Positions 42,492-55,514 of a stretch of 64,000 nt of DNA are shown piece after piece (position 1 is the stretch's first letter; each line of letters opens with the position of its first letter). The stretch is taken from assembly GCA_003013855.2 (NCBI GenBank), contig ML058469.1, positions 4,154,001-4,218,000 of the forward strand. Reading direction: 5' to 3'. This stretch comes from Liriodendron chinense. Lineage: Eukaryota; Streptophyta; Magnoliopsida; Magnoliales; Magnoliaceae. A program made the translations under genes and the position numbers. The notes under the pieces were generated by a model that ran no database searches, was not told where the DNA came from, and saw only the letters and a program-made list of their open reading frames with translations.

Positions 42492-43119
42492 CATAATTTC
42501 AACTAGGTTGGCGCTCCTGGCATCCAATCTACGCTTCCTTGAAGTCGTCGTCTTCTTAATACAATTCCTTGAGGCAGTCAAACCCGACAAGCTCGTTGCT
42601 CATACTGATCAATAGTGATGCATGTCGGCTAAGTGCATTAGCCAATGTGTTTTGCTGCCCGACCTTATGCTTCAGCATGAATGTGAATTCTTACAAGAAT
42701 GAAACCCACCTAGCATGCACACGATTGATGGTCTATGTGAAGAATGAATTCCTGCTAAATCAAGTAGTGTCCACTGCTTATAATTCGAGCTCATACGTCG
42801 ACCACCTTTTGCAAGCATCACTGAGCTTCTCATTGTAGAAGGCTACCGACCTGCCTTCTTGTGACAAAACTCCCCCAATTCCAACATATGAAGCATCGCA
42901 TTCGACCTCGAACAGTTTGTCGAAGCTAGAAAGTACAAGAACCTGGGTTGTGGACAATTTGTGTTTAATTTTAGCAAAGCTTCCATCAACTTTGTCAATC
43001 CACTGAAATGGTCCCTTCTTCATGCAATCTGTAATCAACGCCACAATGGTACTGAAATTCTTCACGAACCAACGATAGAACATCGCCAACCCATGAAAAG
43101 TCCGCACTTCATATATGTT
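42492..43119 (-). pseudogene. gypsy-4 reverse transcriptase end and RNase H
   Basis: The minus strand from 43119 reads NIYEVRTFHGLAMFYRWFVK and continues through ITDCMKKGPFQW, FEVECDASYVGIGGVLSQEG (RNase H Asp in CDAS) and WSTYELEL. Then come more decayed RNase H frames such as the NALSR-like NTLANALSRHAS near 42610-42660 and DDDFKEAW. It joins the 61362 side across gypsy-2 (PTNV followed by YEVRTFHG). Confidence 0.85.
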
Positions 43120-43435
43120 TGATGAGGACATTGAGCCATCATATAGGGTCTATCAGATGAGGGCCCCGATTTCATTGTGGATGGATGATCCGTACATAGG
43201 GCCCACCAACGGGCCATTCTAAAGACCTCAATGCATAGTACGTGCATCTGGAACACCCCACACTGGGAAGATGCATGTGGGTTGCAATCATAGGAGTATT
43301 GGACCATTGGATCGCGCCCGTTGCCCATTTAATCGTCAGATCATCATCTGCGGGCGATCGGACCATTGATCTTCTTAGATTTTAGAGTCCTGGACCACAT
43401 GGGTCCCTAGTAGCAGGCATTTATTTTTTCATGTT

Positions 43436-46400
43436 TTTTTTCTACTTTTTTTTAACCTTTAAATATTTTATATAAATAGGGCTAAAACAGCCAGCGTTTA
43501 CATTCAGGCCAGCCCTAGCAAAAAAGTCTAGGACCCGTCTATCATATCCAAAGCAGAGAAAACACCCTGAGCCACTAAACTAGGCCCCTGGCCTCCCTAA
43601 TGCTACCCAACAACACCATATCTAGGAACAACTTTTTTTTTAAAGAAATTTACTGTTTCCACTTCCTTTCCTCCTCTCTGTCCACGTCTTTCACGCAACT
43701 TCATCTCTATCCACCTACATTGCATGAGCCATCTCTCTCCACTTGGGAGCTTCAGATCAACCACAAACAAAAGCCCACCAGGAAACTTGTATCTGAAGAG
43801 GCTGAAGGCTGAAACATGACGAATGCAAAACATAGAAAAGCTTCCAAATTCCACTCTCTGCTAAAGCTCCCTCTGATCTCATCACACCCCTGCAACTTTG
43901 CACCCAACAGACAACAACCTGAGGGGCCATCTGAGGGGCCATCTCACCAGCATCCAATCAACGAGCTGCGATTAAAACCATCCTTTTTTTTCAGTAACCA
44001 ATTCGGGCTGCCCAGCAACTTAAAAGCGCTGAAGGCACCTATCATATACCCGCTCCAAGACCCACTACAACTGACTGGGGACAACCCCCTGCTCGCTGAG
44101 CTGCCCCAGGCCAACCCGATCCAGGAAAATCTCTCCCCTGGCTTCGACAAGAAAATCCCGCTCCCTAACGAAAAAACTACCCAACTACGAGGCACTACCA
44201 ATCCTTGCTAATGCGTTCGCTGCCCTATTTGCCTCCCTGGGCGTGAATTGGAAGCGAATGTTGAAGTCTCTCTTAAGGGTGGCAATTCTGGCCCACCAGT
44301 ACCACACAAACCAGCTAGGGGCCCTCCCCATAGAGAACTGGTCCACCAAAATCTGTCAATCGCTCTCAATTACAAACCCAATGGACAGGCCCTCAAAAAT
44401 AGCTCTGGTTTCTGCGACCATATTAGTGCCTATCCCGAAGCCTTGAGTGAACGCGAACAAGAACAAACCCCTGCTGTCCCTACAGACACCGCCGCCACTT
44501 GACATGCTCGAGTTACCCCTTGAAGAGCCATCTACATTAATCTTCACCCAACCCGGGTCCGGCCTTCTCCATTTAATAATAGTAGCTTTAGGAGGCAACT
44601 AGGATCTGAAAACCAAACCCAGGTCCAAATAGGAAAGACACCGAGAGAGGCTACTGGCCTTCATAATCGGAAGGTCTATCTCAATCGTTTTAATGCCTCT
44701 CAGAACCCCCGCAATTGCCAACTCCACGTTCAACCAACCTTCTTCAAATCTGTTGGTGTTTTTCTGTAACGCCCCTGGATTTTCGCCGACTCAGATATTG
44801 TAGTTACTCGGGTGACACTAGAAACTTTCCTGATTTATTAGGCAAGCATTGGTGGATGCATCCGTGGATGTATCCGTATTCGGACCCAAAATACCTAGAA
44901 AGCACCTAAGGAACCTTGTTTCTAGGAATCCAAATTCAATGGAACATGTAGATGACTCTACTACACAAATCTAACCATGCAAGTTTGACTATACATCCTT
45001 AGAGAGCCGTTGACTTCACCGGATCGTTTAGTCTTGGTCCCAACCTCGAGATCCATGAGTCGAAGGCCGAGATCTAGGAAACCAACCATTAATTAGTTAG
45101 GAACACTGAAGAACCGTACAAACTCAATTAGACGCCTTTAGAAAGCTAATGAGTGAGCTTGATCATCGAAACCTTGGGCCTAATCATGTGGTCTACGAAT
45201 CTAGGGCCAAGATCTAGCGCACCCCACATGTCAATAAATCTACCTAACCACAACATAATGATCATCTAGTTAATGATCACACAACTAACCGGTCAAATCA
45301 CACTCACAACCCGAATCAGACCAATGTCCCGTATGACTTAGGATCAAGGGGCGAGAATGGATCTAGCTAGAACACCAATTCTGTTAACTTTCTAGCAGCC
45401 AAACTTCAAACATAGGTAGATCGGACCCTACATATCATACCCAAGAAATCACACCTTCAACTATATCCTAGAAATAGCTAAAATCGTCAAACGAGCCTTA
45501 GATCGCCCGTTAGTAGACCACCGAACCTGAAACTTAAGTAAGACAACCCTCTCACCGGGCTTGACAACCTAGGCCGAGTGCCATAGTAGAGCCGGCGCGC
45601 AAATCACGGAATTAGGGGGCCCAGCATAAGCACTTGAAAGTGCAAGTACACTTGCACCAAGACCAACTTAGGTAATCATTACTAAATTTCATCTTTTCTT
45701 AGGTGGGCCATTAGGACCCTTGCATGTCGATGAAACTTAGAGCCTAGGGTCTAAATATAACATCAACCTTGTCCCCAAAGCTACGGCCCCGATTGATGAT
45801 CGGTGACCATTGAACAATCATCGCCCTACATCCAATAAACCCCGCGTCCGAATGACGTGAAATGGTAACCGTAGATAGATCTGGTGTTAGGGAAGCTACC
45901 CAATGAGTTAGATCAAGCCAGATGGGCCAGGTGGGCCCCGCCTGACCAAAACAAGTCCCAAAGGGCCATTTTAATATGAATAAAAGTGCTAGGGCCATAA
46001 CCCCTAACTGTTCCAACCTGTATAAACTCTAAATCCCAGCTCTTCTACCTCATTTCTCTAGCAAAACTGAGAGAAAGAAGTTGACAGAGAAGAGTGGGAG
46101 TTGGAGAAGAGAGAGAATTGAGCTTGGGGAGCCCATGCCTGTCACTCCCCCGCGCATTGATCGCCTCCAACGCGTAGTGGGAAGCAAGAATTGCTTGGAG
46201 CTCGACCAATCCAGCCTAAAGGTGAGGGAATTGAGCTCCACACCTAAATTCTTTAGTTTTCCTATTAGAATTCTTTAAATTCCCTAACATGCAAGCCTCA
46301 TCCTTGCAAGTTTTGTTTATTTCCCCGATTTCTAAGGTGCGGGCCATTTACCTTTAGGTTGCGAGGACTCCAAATGCCATTAGACTTAGATAATACTTCA

Positions 46401-48165
46401 ATTTTTCGCTCATGCATGCCAAATTTCCTTGTTAAGATAATATGCTAACTCTAACTGTGTCTTAGTTGTGCTGAATTGTAGAGGTAGGAACTCTTTCTTT
46501 TGTTTTTACCTTAATTCATGCATTTTGGACCAATTGCATTCTTGTGTATGCTACGCATGCCACCCACATTGCTTGAATTGTTCATTACTTGTTGTAACAT
46601 AGGGGATTTTGTGTTGAATGCTTGAAATTATTGTTATGTGCCACTGAACTAGTTATCTATGGTGAATTGGTGTCATGATTATGCTTGAGGTTGCTATAAT
46701 TCTTGCTTGACTGGAGCTTCAGGCCTATGTTGTGACACATCTATCATATTTTGGGACTTAAATGCTAATTTGTTTGTCGTATGACAATGGGATAAAGATA
46801 TGGGGCGACCACTTGAGGTCGATCGCCTCGGGCCGGAAAGGTCAATTTAAGGCGGAAGGCGGGTGACCGGTCGTGGTTGAGGACCACACGGGCCTTGTGC
46901 GCCCAAGGTCAACCTTCCCGTACTTCTCCTCAATCGAAGGGGCCGGTCTAACGTCGGGTCGGGACTTATGCACTGTGTGAATTGTCGCATCTAATTGAAT
47001 CCAAGTACCAGTGTAACCATGAGACGGCCCACTTATGAAAGCATGGCGAATCGATCCCCAAGTCTCATGAGCCAAGGACAGTGGTATAAGACCTATGCCC
47101 GAGTTGTTGGCCTACGCTAGGGTGGTGCCTCCCCGTAGTATCCATTGAACACCTGTGGAGGTGACGAGCCTACTACTTGACTATGAGTTGGGCTGACGAG
47201 CCCTCTCCCGCCTGAGTTAGGCGTGGACGAGTCACGGCCAAATCGGGCCCTCGAGCACGACCAGAGGAGGGATCGAGGGGTTACTGGCGATGATATGCAC
47301 TCACCACACAGGGAGCCAGATGGTCCAAGGTTGGCCAGGTGATAGAACAATGGTATGGTGGTTTTGCCAACCGACTGAATGATAAAATGGAATAATTAAA
47401 GGTTTGACTAATCATGCATGGTTCGACATGGGATTCATGATGGGCAGGTGATGGGGTGGTGCCTCATTCACTGGCTCAATCTGTGCGGATAATGTGGTGG
47501 TGCCACTCACTGTCTGTTGTGGCATATCGGTGTTTGGGCATGCATCTGCACTCCATGCATTCAAGCGTTGAGATTTCTAGACAGAGTTTATCCTGTGCCT
47601 GTGCTTTCTATGTGTGTGTGTGATTTAACCTATTACCTATGCCTAATTGCATTTGTTCCCTAAGTAACTGAGGGAAATGGAACCGTTGAGTTGATCACTT
47701 ACTCCCACTCTAGGACGGTGTTTTAAAACACCAACCAGGCAATTTCATTGATGCAAGTACCCCACAAGCAAACACTAGTTGGGGCCTTGTTAGACCAGTT
47801 GAAGGTACCCCTTTTTATAAGATCTAGTACTGTACATTATAGATTTAGATCACTTAATTTCAGTTATGTATTTAATTCATTGCTTTGCTTGACTTATCAT
47901 TGGGATTTGGTGCCACGTGGATCAAATATTTGCTTACACGCATCCGCACACATGAGTGACTCCCGGGATATCGGAGATCGAGTTTGTACTCGACCCCTGA
48001 AATTTCGGGTTGTTACACTCTCACCCATCAGATCTCCCAGAAGATAAAGCTTGGGAGAAGACCCTTCAACAAGGCAAGGCCATCTTTAGTAGTCACCTAA
48101 CTCCACCGCGAGGCCCGGCCGAACGAGGACTGATCTGGAATGAAGGAGGTGTCGAATAAGGATTT
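43436..48165 (-). pseudogene. LINE (RNase H end and RT scrap), split by a solo LTR
   Basis: T-runs at 43432-43453 mark the 3' end. The minus strand 44598-44210 encodes an L1-type RNase H: IIKWRRPDPGWVKINVDGSS with the catalytic Asp in NVDGS, GGGVCRDSRGLFLFAF, AETRAIFEGL, ESD followed by a stop, then REANRAANALARIGSAS and a stop. The upstream part resumes at 48018-48165 as a decayed RT piece. Between them is the LTR 44765-48017. The LINE target duplication was not resolved; AGGATTTGGTA near 48158 recurs at 48193. Confidence 0.8.
44765..48017. mobile_element. Large solo LTR (TGTAACGCCCC ... GGTTGTTACA)
   Basis: A 3253-bp unit starts TGTAACGCCCCTGGATTTTC and ends TTTCGGGTTGTTACA, a start/end pair I associate with large-LTR Ty3/gypsy elements of plants. 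It splits the LINE. No gag or pol is seen; the frames in it lack motifs. The target duplication is unclear (TTTTC on the left, CTCTC on the right). Confidence 0.7.
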
Positions 48166-49057
48166 GGTACTTGATTAGTGGTTTGGATTAGGATTTGGTA
48201 GTTTATAATTCTTGTTTTTTAGTATACGCTTTATTTTAAGAGACACAGGGTATTTTTGTAAATTTCAGCATCTGGAAATAGAAATTGGGGTGGGGGGGGG
48301 GACGTCCAGCCCTAGCCCATGTTTTTTTTTTTTTAGAAATACAGAGAGAGAACTCTCTCATTCCTTCTTCCACATGTGATTTGCAGGTACTCTTGAAGAT
48401 CCCCAAGGATTGGAGAGGGTGCGAAGCCCAAGGGTGATCCTCTCTTCCTATTTTTCTTCTCCAAGGTAAGTCTCCATCCTTCATTCTTCTTCTTTCTCTT
48501 CATCGAAAAACCCTAGAAACCTTCTCTTTCTTTGATCTTCTTCTTCCTTTATCCTACACAACCCAAGAGGACCCATCCGCACAACCTCTCCCTGGGCCAT
48601 ACGCACGCACGTGTGGGGGTACACAGTGGCAGCCCTTGTGCTATTCTTTTCTTTCCCGTTTGTTTCCTCACAAAACCCCTTCCATGAAACCCTAACCCAT
48701 CCCAAATCCAAAGCCCTAATATAGTTTTCCCCAATTTCTAACCATAAGTTTCTAATTTTGAACCTAAGCCCTAATTGGGTTCCAAAACCTGAAATCTGGA
48801 ATCTATTGGTGTGTTGGGATTCTTTCCTATGCTAGAATGAGGTTCCTACATCTCGGAGGTCCTTTTCTTTCATGATTTTATAGTGGTTATGTACTGTGGG
48901 ATGATGACGTTTGGTTGGAGCCTAAATAATTAAATTTGAAATTTTCTGATTTTGTGATAGAAGGATTGATTTTCATACGTGATTTATTTTTGTGAAAATC
49001 TGTACTTTGATTTCTTCTAGTAAATCACATCATAAAGCATTCATCCTGCATCAATTT

Positions 49058-49068
49058 TGGTATCAGAG
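49058..49068 (+). promoter_or_regulatory. Primer binding site of gypsy-2
   Basis: TGGTATCAGAG lies four bases after the LTR end, complementary to plant initiator-Met tRNA. Confidence 0.85.
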
Positions 49069-49189
49069 ATTGGTTTTGCATAGGTTTAGTTTTCTTGCAT
49101 ATTAGGTGTTCAATAAAATTCCTGCATGACTAGCATTGCTGCATATGCCTGATTTTGCACGCCAATCTCATTTGCTGCGCAAACAGTTT

Positions 49190-49395
49190 TCGTGAAAACT
49201 GATTTTCTGTGCCATCAGCTGTACGTAAATCTGAAAATCATCCATCTAATTTTCCTGCTGATTTTCAGCCATCTGGATTTCAGCAAGTTGATTTTTGTGC
49301 GCAAATCTGAAAATCAGTCATCTATTTTTCCTGCCGATTTTCAGCCATCTGAATTTCAGCAAGATCATTTTTGTGCGCACATCTGAAGTTGCGCC
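49190..49395 (+). repeat. ~76-bp tandem repeat in the gypsy-2 leader
   Basis: The marker AAATCTGAAAATCA starts at 49227 and 49303, and a diverged form (ACATCTGAAGTTG) at 49379. Each unit has CCATCTRATTTTCCTGC and GATTTTCAGCCATCTG. It gives spurious open frames. Confidence 0.85.
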
Positions 49396-49580
49396 ATCTG
49401 AAATTAACTTGCACCAATCTGAAATTTTATTTCCTCAAGCATATTTGGGTTTAGTGCATGTAGTTGATTTTGCATATAAGTTTGCATCTAAAGTCTTGCA
49501 TAGTCAGTCCTGTTTGAACATTAGTTAGGATTTCGCATTGCGGTGTCTAGGATAGTCACTTTGTCATAACATAGAGTTTA

Positions 49581-52500
49581 TGATGCGGACATCAGAGTGT
49601 ACCAGCGTCGTCGTAGGAGAGTCCCTGGCACTGGCCCAACCCAGCCCACACTTTATTTGGGTAATCACTACTTGGGTCTGGCCTGTGGGCCACTTTGAAG
49701 ACCTCATGTGCATAGGATGTGCATCATGAAGGCCCCAGACTGGGAGGATGCACATGGGCTGCATTATTTGGAGTGCCAGGATAGTTTTTGGGAGTTTTGG
49801 TTGAGATCCGACCGTTGGATCGCGTCCGATCACATGGTGGCCCACCATGTGATAAAGTCCTTTTTCAGTTTTTTAGTGTCCATTTATGTTTTGTTATTTT
49901 TCTGCACATTTTGGTCGGTTTGGATTTCTTAGTAGGCCCCTATTTTTCTAGACTTTAAAAGAGGCATGTTGGTCATTTTACTTTTGGTCTAAAAACGCTA
50001 TTTAAAGGGGAATGTCCAACCCTAGCCGGCAATGAAACATTACAAGTTTTTATTTTTCCTAGAAAGAAGAATTCATTTCCCCCATGAAACTTGGAAGAAT
50101 CCTCCATGAGACTTGGAGCAAGGTGGTGAGATTCCATTTTTTTGTGGGTGTGCGACTCGCTCACGTGTTTAATCTTTCCATCTCCATTTCTTTCATTCTC
50201 CTTCTACTCCATCTAAAAGACCTCTTTTATCCCATCTAACCAAGATCCTTCAATCCACACGCCCCACCGGGTCCAGACACCACCTCACACGTACAGTTAG
50301 CCCGTACAGGCAGTACAGCCGTGCAACCCACTTTTGTATGGCCCCATTGCGCCCAAAACCTCGACACCCTATGTCCCTGTCTCCCACATAAAACCTACCC
50401 TAAACCCTCTCCCAATTTCATCCCATTGTGAATTCTATGTGTGTATGAATCTCCCCACGAGTATTTTGTTGATATTCTATGCTAGGGGGTTGTTCTAACA
50501 ACCTTGGCATCTTACAATCTCAATATTTATATGATTGTGTGCATGTGGGAATGATTTCTAATGGAATTGCATCATTTTTGCTTGCTGAAATTACTGTTTG
50601 GTGGACTGTTCTGCTGAAATTACAGTTTAGTGGGCTTGGCCCATAACCCATAGGTCCCAAGACCTATATGCTTTGAATTGTCCTTTGAATAATCTCCTGC
50701 GAAACATGATATCCATACATGTATGCTACTTCATTTTTGGTATCGAAGAAGTTTAGCATAGAGTATTTGTGAGTCCCATACAGTGTTAGGGTATTTTGTG
50801 TGCCTGCATCTAGGTTTAGATTGCATCTCATATAGTGTTTAAGCCACACCATTAGGGTAGTAAATCTAAACTAGAGTCTAGGTTTACATTGGGTGCACCC
50901 CGCGCCCCATCGAGTTAGTTTTCATGTTAGCCCTAGACTTAGTTTCTTCCTTTTGAGTGAGTCCTTGCATTAGAGTTGCCTTAGGTGTGTCGCGGTATGG
51001 CAACCATAAGTAATAGTCGTTATCCCAACCCGTTATCTCAACAAATCCTAACACAACTACAAGCAATCACAGCTAGGCTAGATCATCTTAAGACAGCCGT
51101 TGAGGAGCAGCACACAGCGACAGAATCTAAGAGGCGGCGCCTTGCTGACCTTGAGGATCCAGGTGCCGAGCATGAGTCTCAGACTGAGGTATTTGAGCGT
51201 GGTGCTAGGAGGGATCCCACACCCCCAATGGAGCCAGCTGGGGCTCCCATGGCACGTCCTACCCCTCAGAGAGAGCCTGTTAGAGATTATGCGAGAAGGC
51301 ATGGCCCAGTAGTTGGCCGTGCAGGGGTGCGTCCTCAACCACCCTGGTTTGAGCACCATGACCGGTATGATGTTGTAGACCGTGTCATGAGAGGTGTGAA
51401 AGTCGATGCGCCGAGCTTTGATGGTCAACTGGACCCCAAAGTCTTTGTCGACTAGTTAGCAGACATGGACCACTCTTTTGAGTGGCATGACATGCCTGAC
51501 GACCGTCGAGTGTGGTTCGCCAAGATGAAGCTTGTTAGTCAAGCTAAGTCTTTTTGGCTGAACTATGATCGCCGACTTGTTAGTCAAGCAAGTTGATGAG
51601 TTGTTAAGAAAATGGTTCATTTGAGAGAGTTTGAGTCCGTGTGTCGTGCCTGCACTCCTCACACCCAAGAAGGATGGCACGTGGCGCATGTGCGTGGACA
51701 ACCGAGCAATTAACAAGATCACAGTCAAGTATCGGTTTCCTATATCGAGGCTTGATGATATGCTCGACATGATGGCTGGTGTCATGATTTTCTCGAAGAA
51801 TTGACCTTAAGAGTGGGTATCACCAAATTCGCATTCGCCTAGGTGATGAATGGAAGACAGCCTTCAAGACGAAGGATGGGTTGTACGAATGGCTGGTCAT
51901 GCCCTTTGAGTTGACTAATGCCCCAAGTACTTATATGCGAGTGATGACCCAGGTGTTGAGGCCCTTCATGGGCAAATTCCTAATGGTTTATTTTGACAAT
52001 ATTCTCATTTATAGTACCACTAAGGAACAACATCTCCACCACTTGAGGCACGTCTGCGAGATCCTTAGGACAGAGCAATTATATGCGAACCTGAAGAAGT
52101 GCACTTTTATGTCAGATCGAGTTATCTTCTTAGGGTTCATAGTGTCGTTCGAGGGTATGCGTGCGGATCCTGAAAAGGTCCAAGCCATAGTGAGTTGGCC
52201 AGAACCGCGGAACATTCATGAGGTGCATAGCTTCCACGGCTTAGCTACCTTTTATCGTCGGTTCATTAGAGGATTTACTTCCATTATGGCTCCCATCACC
52301 GATTGCATCAGAAAAGGGGAGTTCCAGTGGACTAGTGCAACATCTAGGGCCTTTAAAGACATAAAGGGCAAGATGGTTGAGGCCCCTGTCATGCGACTTC
52401 CAGACTTTTCTAAAGTCTTTGAAGTGGCATGTGACGCCTCAGGTGTGGGTATAGGGGGAGTACTAAGTTAGGAGGGACACCCAGTTGCCTATTTCAGTGA

Positions 52501-55442
52501 GAAACTGAATGAGGCAAAGCAGAAATACTCCACCTATGACAACGAACTTTATGTGGCAGTGCAGTCATTGAGGCATTGGCGCCACTATTTACTCCCGCAT
52601 GAGTTCGTCTTGTTCTCTGACCACGAGGCCTCGCGATATTTAGGCTCTCAGAAGAAGTTGAACCCTAGGCATGCCAAATGGGTCGAATTTCCTCAAGAGT
52701 ACTCGTTTGTTCTCAAGCACAAGGCCGAAGTCGAGAAGAAACCCGCAGATGCCCTTAGTCGTAGGGTTGTGACTCTCCATTCTCTGAGAGTAGAGGTTAC
52801 GAGTTTTTATCGGTTAAAAGACGAGTATCCTGAGTGCCCGGACTTTGGAGAGATATATGTTTCACTTCTAGAGGATCCCACGAGGACAGACAGCGAGTTT
52901 GTCATTCATGATTATTACCGGTTCGTGGAAATCGGCTCTGCATTCCTCGCACGTCCCTATGGGATTTCCTGATATGGGAGCTACATGCAGGTGGTGTAGC
53001 TGGCCATTTTGGAAGGGATGAGACGATAGCCCTTGTTGAGGACCGATTTTACTGGCCAAGTCTCAAGCGAGATGTGGCTAGAATTGTAGCGCAATGTCAT
53101 ACATGTCAGCTGGCAAAGCAAAAGAAACAGAACATAGGATTGTTTACTCCTTTGCCTGTGCCATATGCCCCTTGGGACGATCTTAGTATGGATTTCGTGT
53201 TGGGGCTTCCCAAGTCTATCAAGAAGCACGATTCCATATTTGTCGTGGTGGACCGTTTTTCCAAAATGGCCCACTTCATTGTGTGCTCCAAGACGTCGGA
53301 CGCCTCACATATTGCTCGGATCTTCTTTGATGAAGTTGTTCAATTGCATGGTTTGCCAAGAACCATAGTGTCTGACCGAGAAGTCAAGTTTGTGATCTAT
53401 TTTTGGAAAACACTGTGGCATATTATGGGAACTCGTCTGCAGTTTTCTTCGGCATACCATCCTCAGACTGATGGCCAGACTGAGGTGGTGAATAGGAGCC
53501 TAGGCAACTTGTTGAGATGTTTGGTTGGTGATCATATTAGGACTTGGGACACAGTCTTGCCAACTGCAGAGTTCGCATATAATAGTTCAGTAAATAGGTC
53601 TACAGGTAAGAGTCCATTTGAGATTGTTCTTGGTTATAAGTCTAGGAGACCTATAGATTTGATTCTCATGTCCGTGTCACGTCGTCCTTCTGAGTCTACT
53701 GAATCCTTTGCACATCACATGCATGATTTACACAGGGAGATTAGATAAAGGATTAATTCAAGTAATATAAATTATAAACTTCAAGTAGACATGCACCGTC
53801 GATTTAGGGAATTTCAAGTGGGCGATGAGGTCATGGTCCGTATTAGGCCAGAGCGGATACCACCTGGTGCCACTAAGAAATTACATGCTCGCAATGCAGG
53901 ACCATATAAAATTTTAAACCGTGTAGGTCCTAATACGTATGTTCTCGAGCTTCCACCTACATTGAATATCAGTTCTACATTCAACGTAGAAGATCTCATG
54001 CCATTTAGAGGTCCACCTCATGATCCACACCTTGAGCCTCCCACTAATCAGTCCCCTCACCCATGGCCTATACCTGAGCCCTCTTCTCAGCCTGCACCCC
54101 CCTTACCATCTAAACCCATGAGAAAGCAGATCGAGGACATTCTGGATGAGCAGATAGTGTCTACCCGCCACGGTGGATTCCAAAAGTTTCTCATCAAGTG
54201 GAAGGATAGACCTACATCAGACTGCACGTGGATTACAGAGACAGAGCTGCAGCGGCTTGACCCCGATCTACTAGAGCGTTACAGGAGTTTTGTCTCACCA
54301 GTAGCGAGACTTTCTCAGCCGGGGAGAGTTGATGCAGACATCAGAGTGTACTAGCATCGTCGTATGAGAGCCCTAAGACCTGGCCCAACCCAGCCCACAC
54401 TTTATTTGGGTGATCACTATTTGGGCCTGGCCGGTGGGCCACTTTGAAGACCCCATGTGCATAGGACGTGCATCATGAAGGCCCCAGACTGGGAGGATGC
54501 ATATGGGCTACATTATTTGGAGTGTCAGGATAGTTTTTAGGAGTTTTGGTTGAGATCCGACCATTGGATCGCGTCCATTTATGTATTGTTATTTTTTCGC
54601 ACATTTTGGTCAGTTTGGATTTCTTAGTGGGCCCCTACTTTGCTAGATTTTAAAAGGGGCATGTTGGTCATTTTACTTTTGGTATAAAAACACTATTTAA
54701 AGGGGAACGTCTAACCCTAACCGGCAATGAAACATTACACGTTTTTTTTTTCTTAGAAAGATGAATTCATTTCTCCCATGCGACTTGGAAGAATCCTCCA
54801 TGAGACTTGGAGCAAGGTGGTGAAATTCCATCTTTTTGTGGGCGTGCGACTCGCTCACCTGTTTATCTTCTACAAGGTGTGATCTTTCCATCTCCATTTC
54901 TTTCATTCTCCTTTACTCCATCTAAAAAAACTTTTTTATCCCATCTAGCCTAGATCCTTCAATCCACACGCCACACCGGGTCCAGACACCACCCCACACG
55001 TACGGTTAGCCCGTACAGGCAGTACAGCCGTACGGCCCACTTTTGTATGACCCCATTGCGCCCAAAACCTCGACACCCTATGTACCTGTCTGCCACATAA
55101 AACCTACCCTAAACCCTCTCCCAATCTCATCCCATTGTGAATTCTATGTGTGTATGAATCTCCCCACGAGTATTTTGTTGATATTCTATGCTAGGGGGTT
55201 GTTCTAACAACCTTGGCATCCTTCGATCTTAATATTTATATGATTGTGTGCATGTGGGGATGATTTCTAATGGAATTGCATGATTTTTGCTTGCTGAAAT
55301 TACTGTTTGGTGGACTGTTCTACTAAAATTACTGTTTAGTGGGCATGGCCCATAACCCATAGGTCCCAGGACCTTTATGCTTTGAATTGCCCTTTGAATA
55401 ATCCCCTGCGAAACATGACATCCATACATGTATGCTAAATCA
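49581..55442 (+). mobile_element. Complete chromodomain Ty3/gypsy element 'gypsy-1' in the gypsy-2 leader
   Basis: The 5' LTR is 49581-50733 and the 3' LTR 54330-55442 (start TGATGCRGACATCAGAGTGT, end GTATGCTAMWTCA). They are alike except that the 3' copy lacks about 55 bp near 54570 and has scattered changes. A primer site (TGGTATCGAAG, 50738) and a purine tract GGGGAGAG (54321-54328) are present. Flanks GTTTA (49576-49580) and TTTTA (55443-55447) fit a 5-bp duplication with one change. Confidence 0.92.
50997..54352 (+). pseudogene. gypsy-1 gag-pol, internally deleted
   Basis: Gag starts at about 50997 (MATISNSRYP) and reads to SFDGQLDPKVF, stopping at 51453. Soon after about 51570 the sequence jumps to reverse transcriptase (QVDELLRK, ALLTPKKDGTWRMCVDNRAI), so the rest of gag and protease are deleted. 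Reverse transcriptase continues with the catalytic motif changed from YFDD to YFDN at about 51990-52002, then RNase H (EVACDASGVGIGGVLS; HKAEVEKKPADALSRR), integrase (HTCQLAKQKK; MDFVLGLPKS; VSDREVKF; HPQTDGQTEVVNR with all three acidic residues) and a C-terminal chromodomain (ILDEQIVSTRHGGFQKFLIK; CTWITETELQ) to 54352. Stops separate the blocks. Confidence 0.92.
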
Positions 55443-55514
55443 TTTTAGGTCTAGTCTTAGGAGTCCTACCCTGGTGTATGCACACTCAAGTGTGGATTTG
55501 GTCTTACTCCTACA

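Larger units (their letters stand above)
43120..49053 (+). mobile_element. 5' LTR of gypsy-2, interrupted by a LINE
   Basis: The LTR parts 43120-43435 and about 48166-49053 line up with the 3' LTR at 60176-61361 (shared GAGCCATCATATAGGGTCTA, CTTGATTAGTGGTTTRGATT and the end CATTCATCCTGCATCA). The inserted sequence is a minus-strand LINE. Confidence 0.85.

Noticed and set aside
43816..44502. Plus-strand frames of 131 and 84 codons
   Set aside because: They lie antisense to the LINE RNase H region and have no motif of their own.
51078..51428. Minus-strand frame of 116 codons over gypsy-1 gag
   Set aside because: It is the shadow of the plus-strand gag frame.
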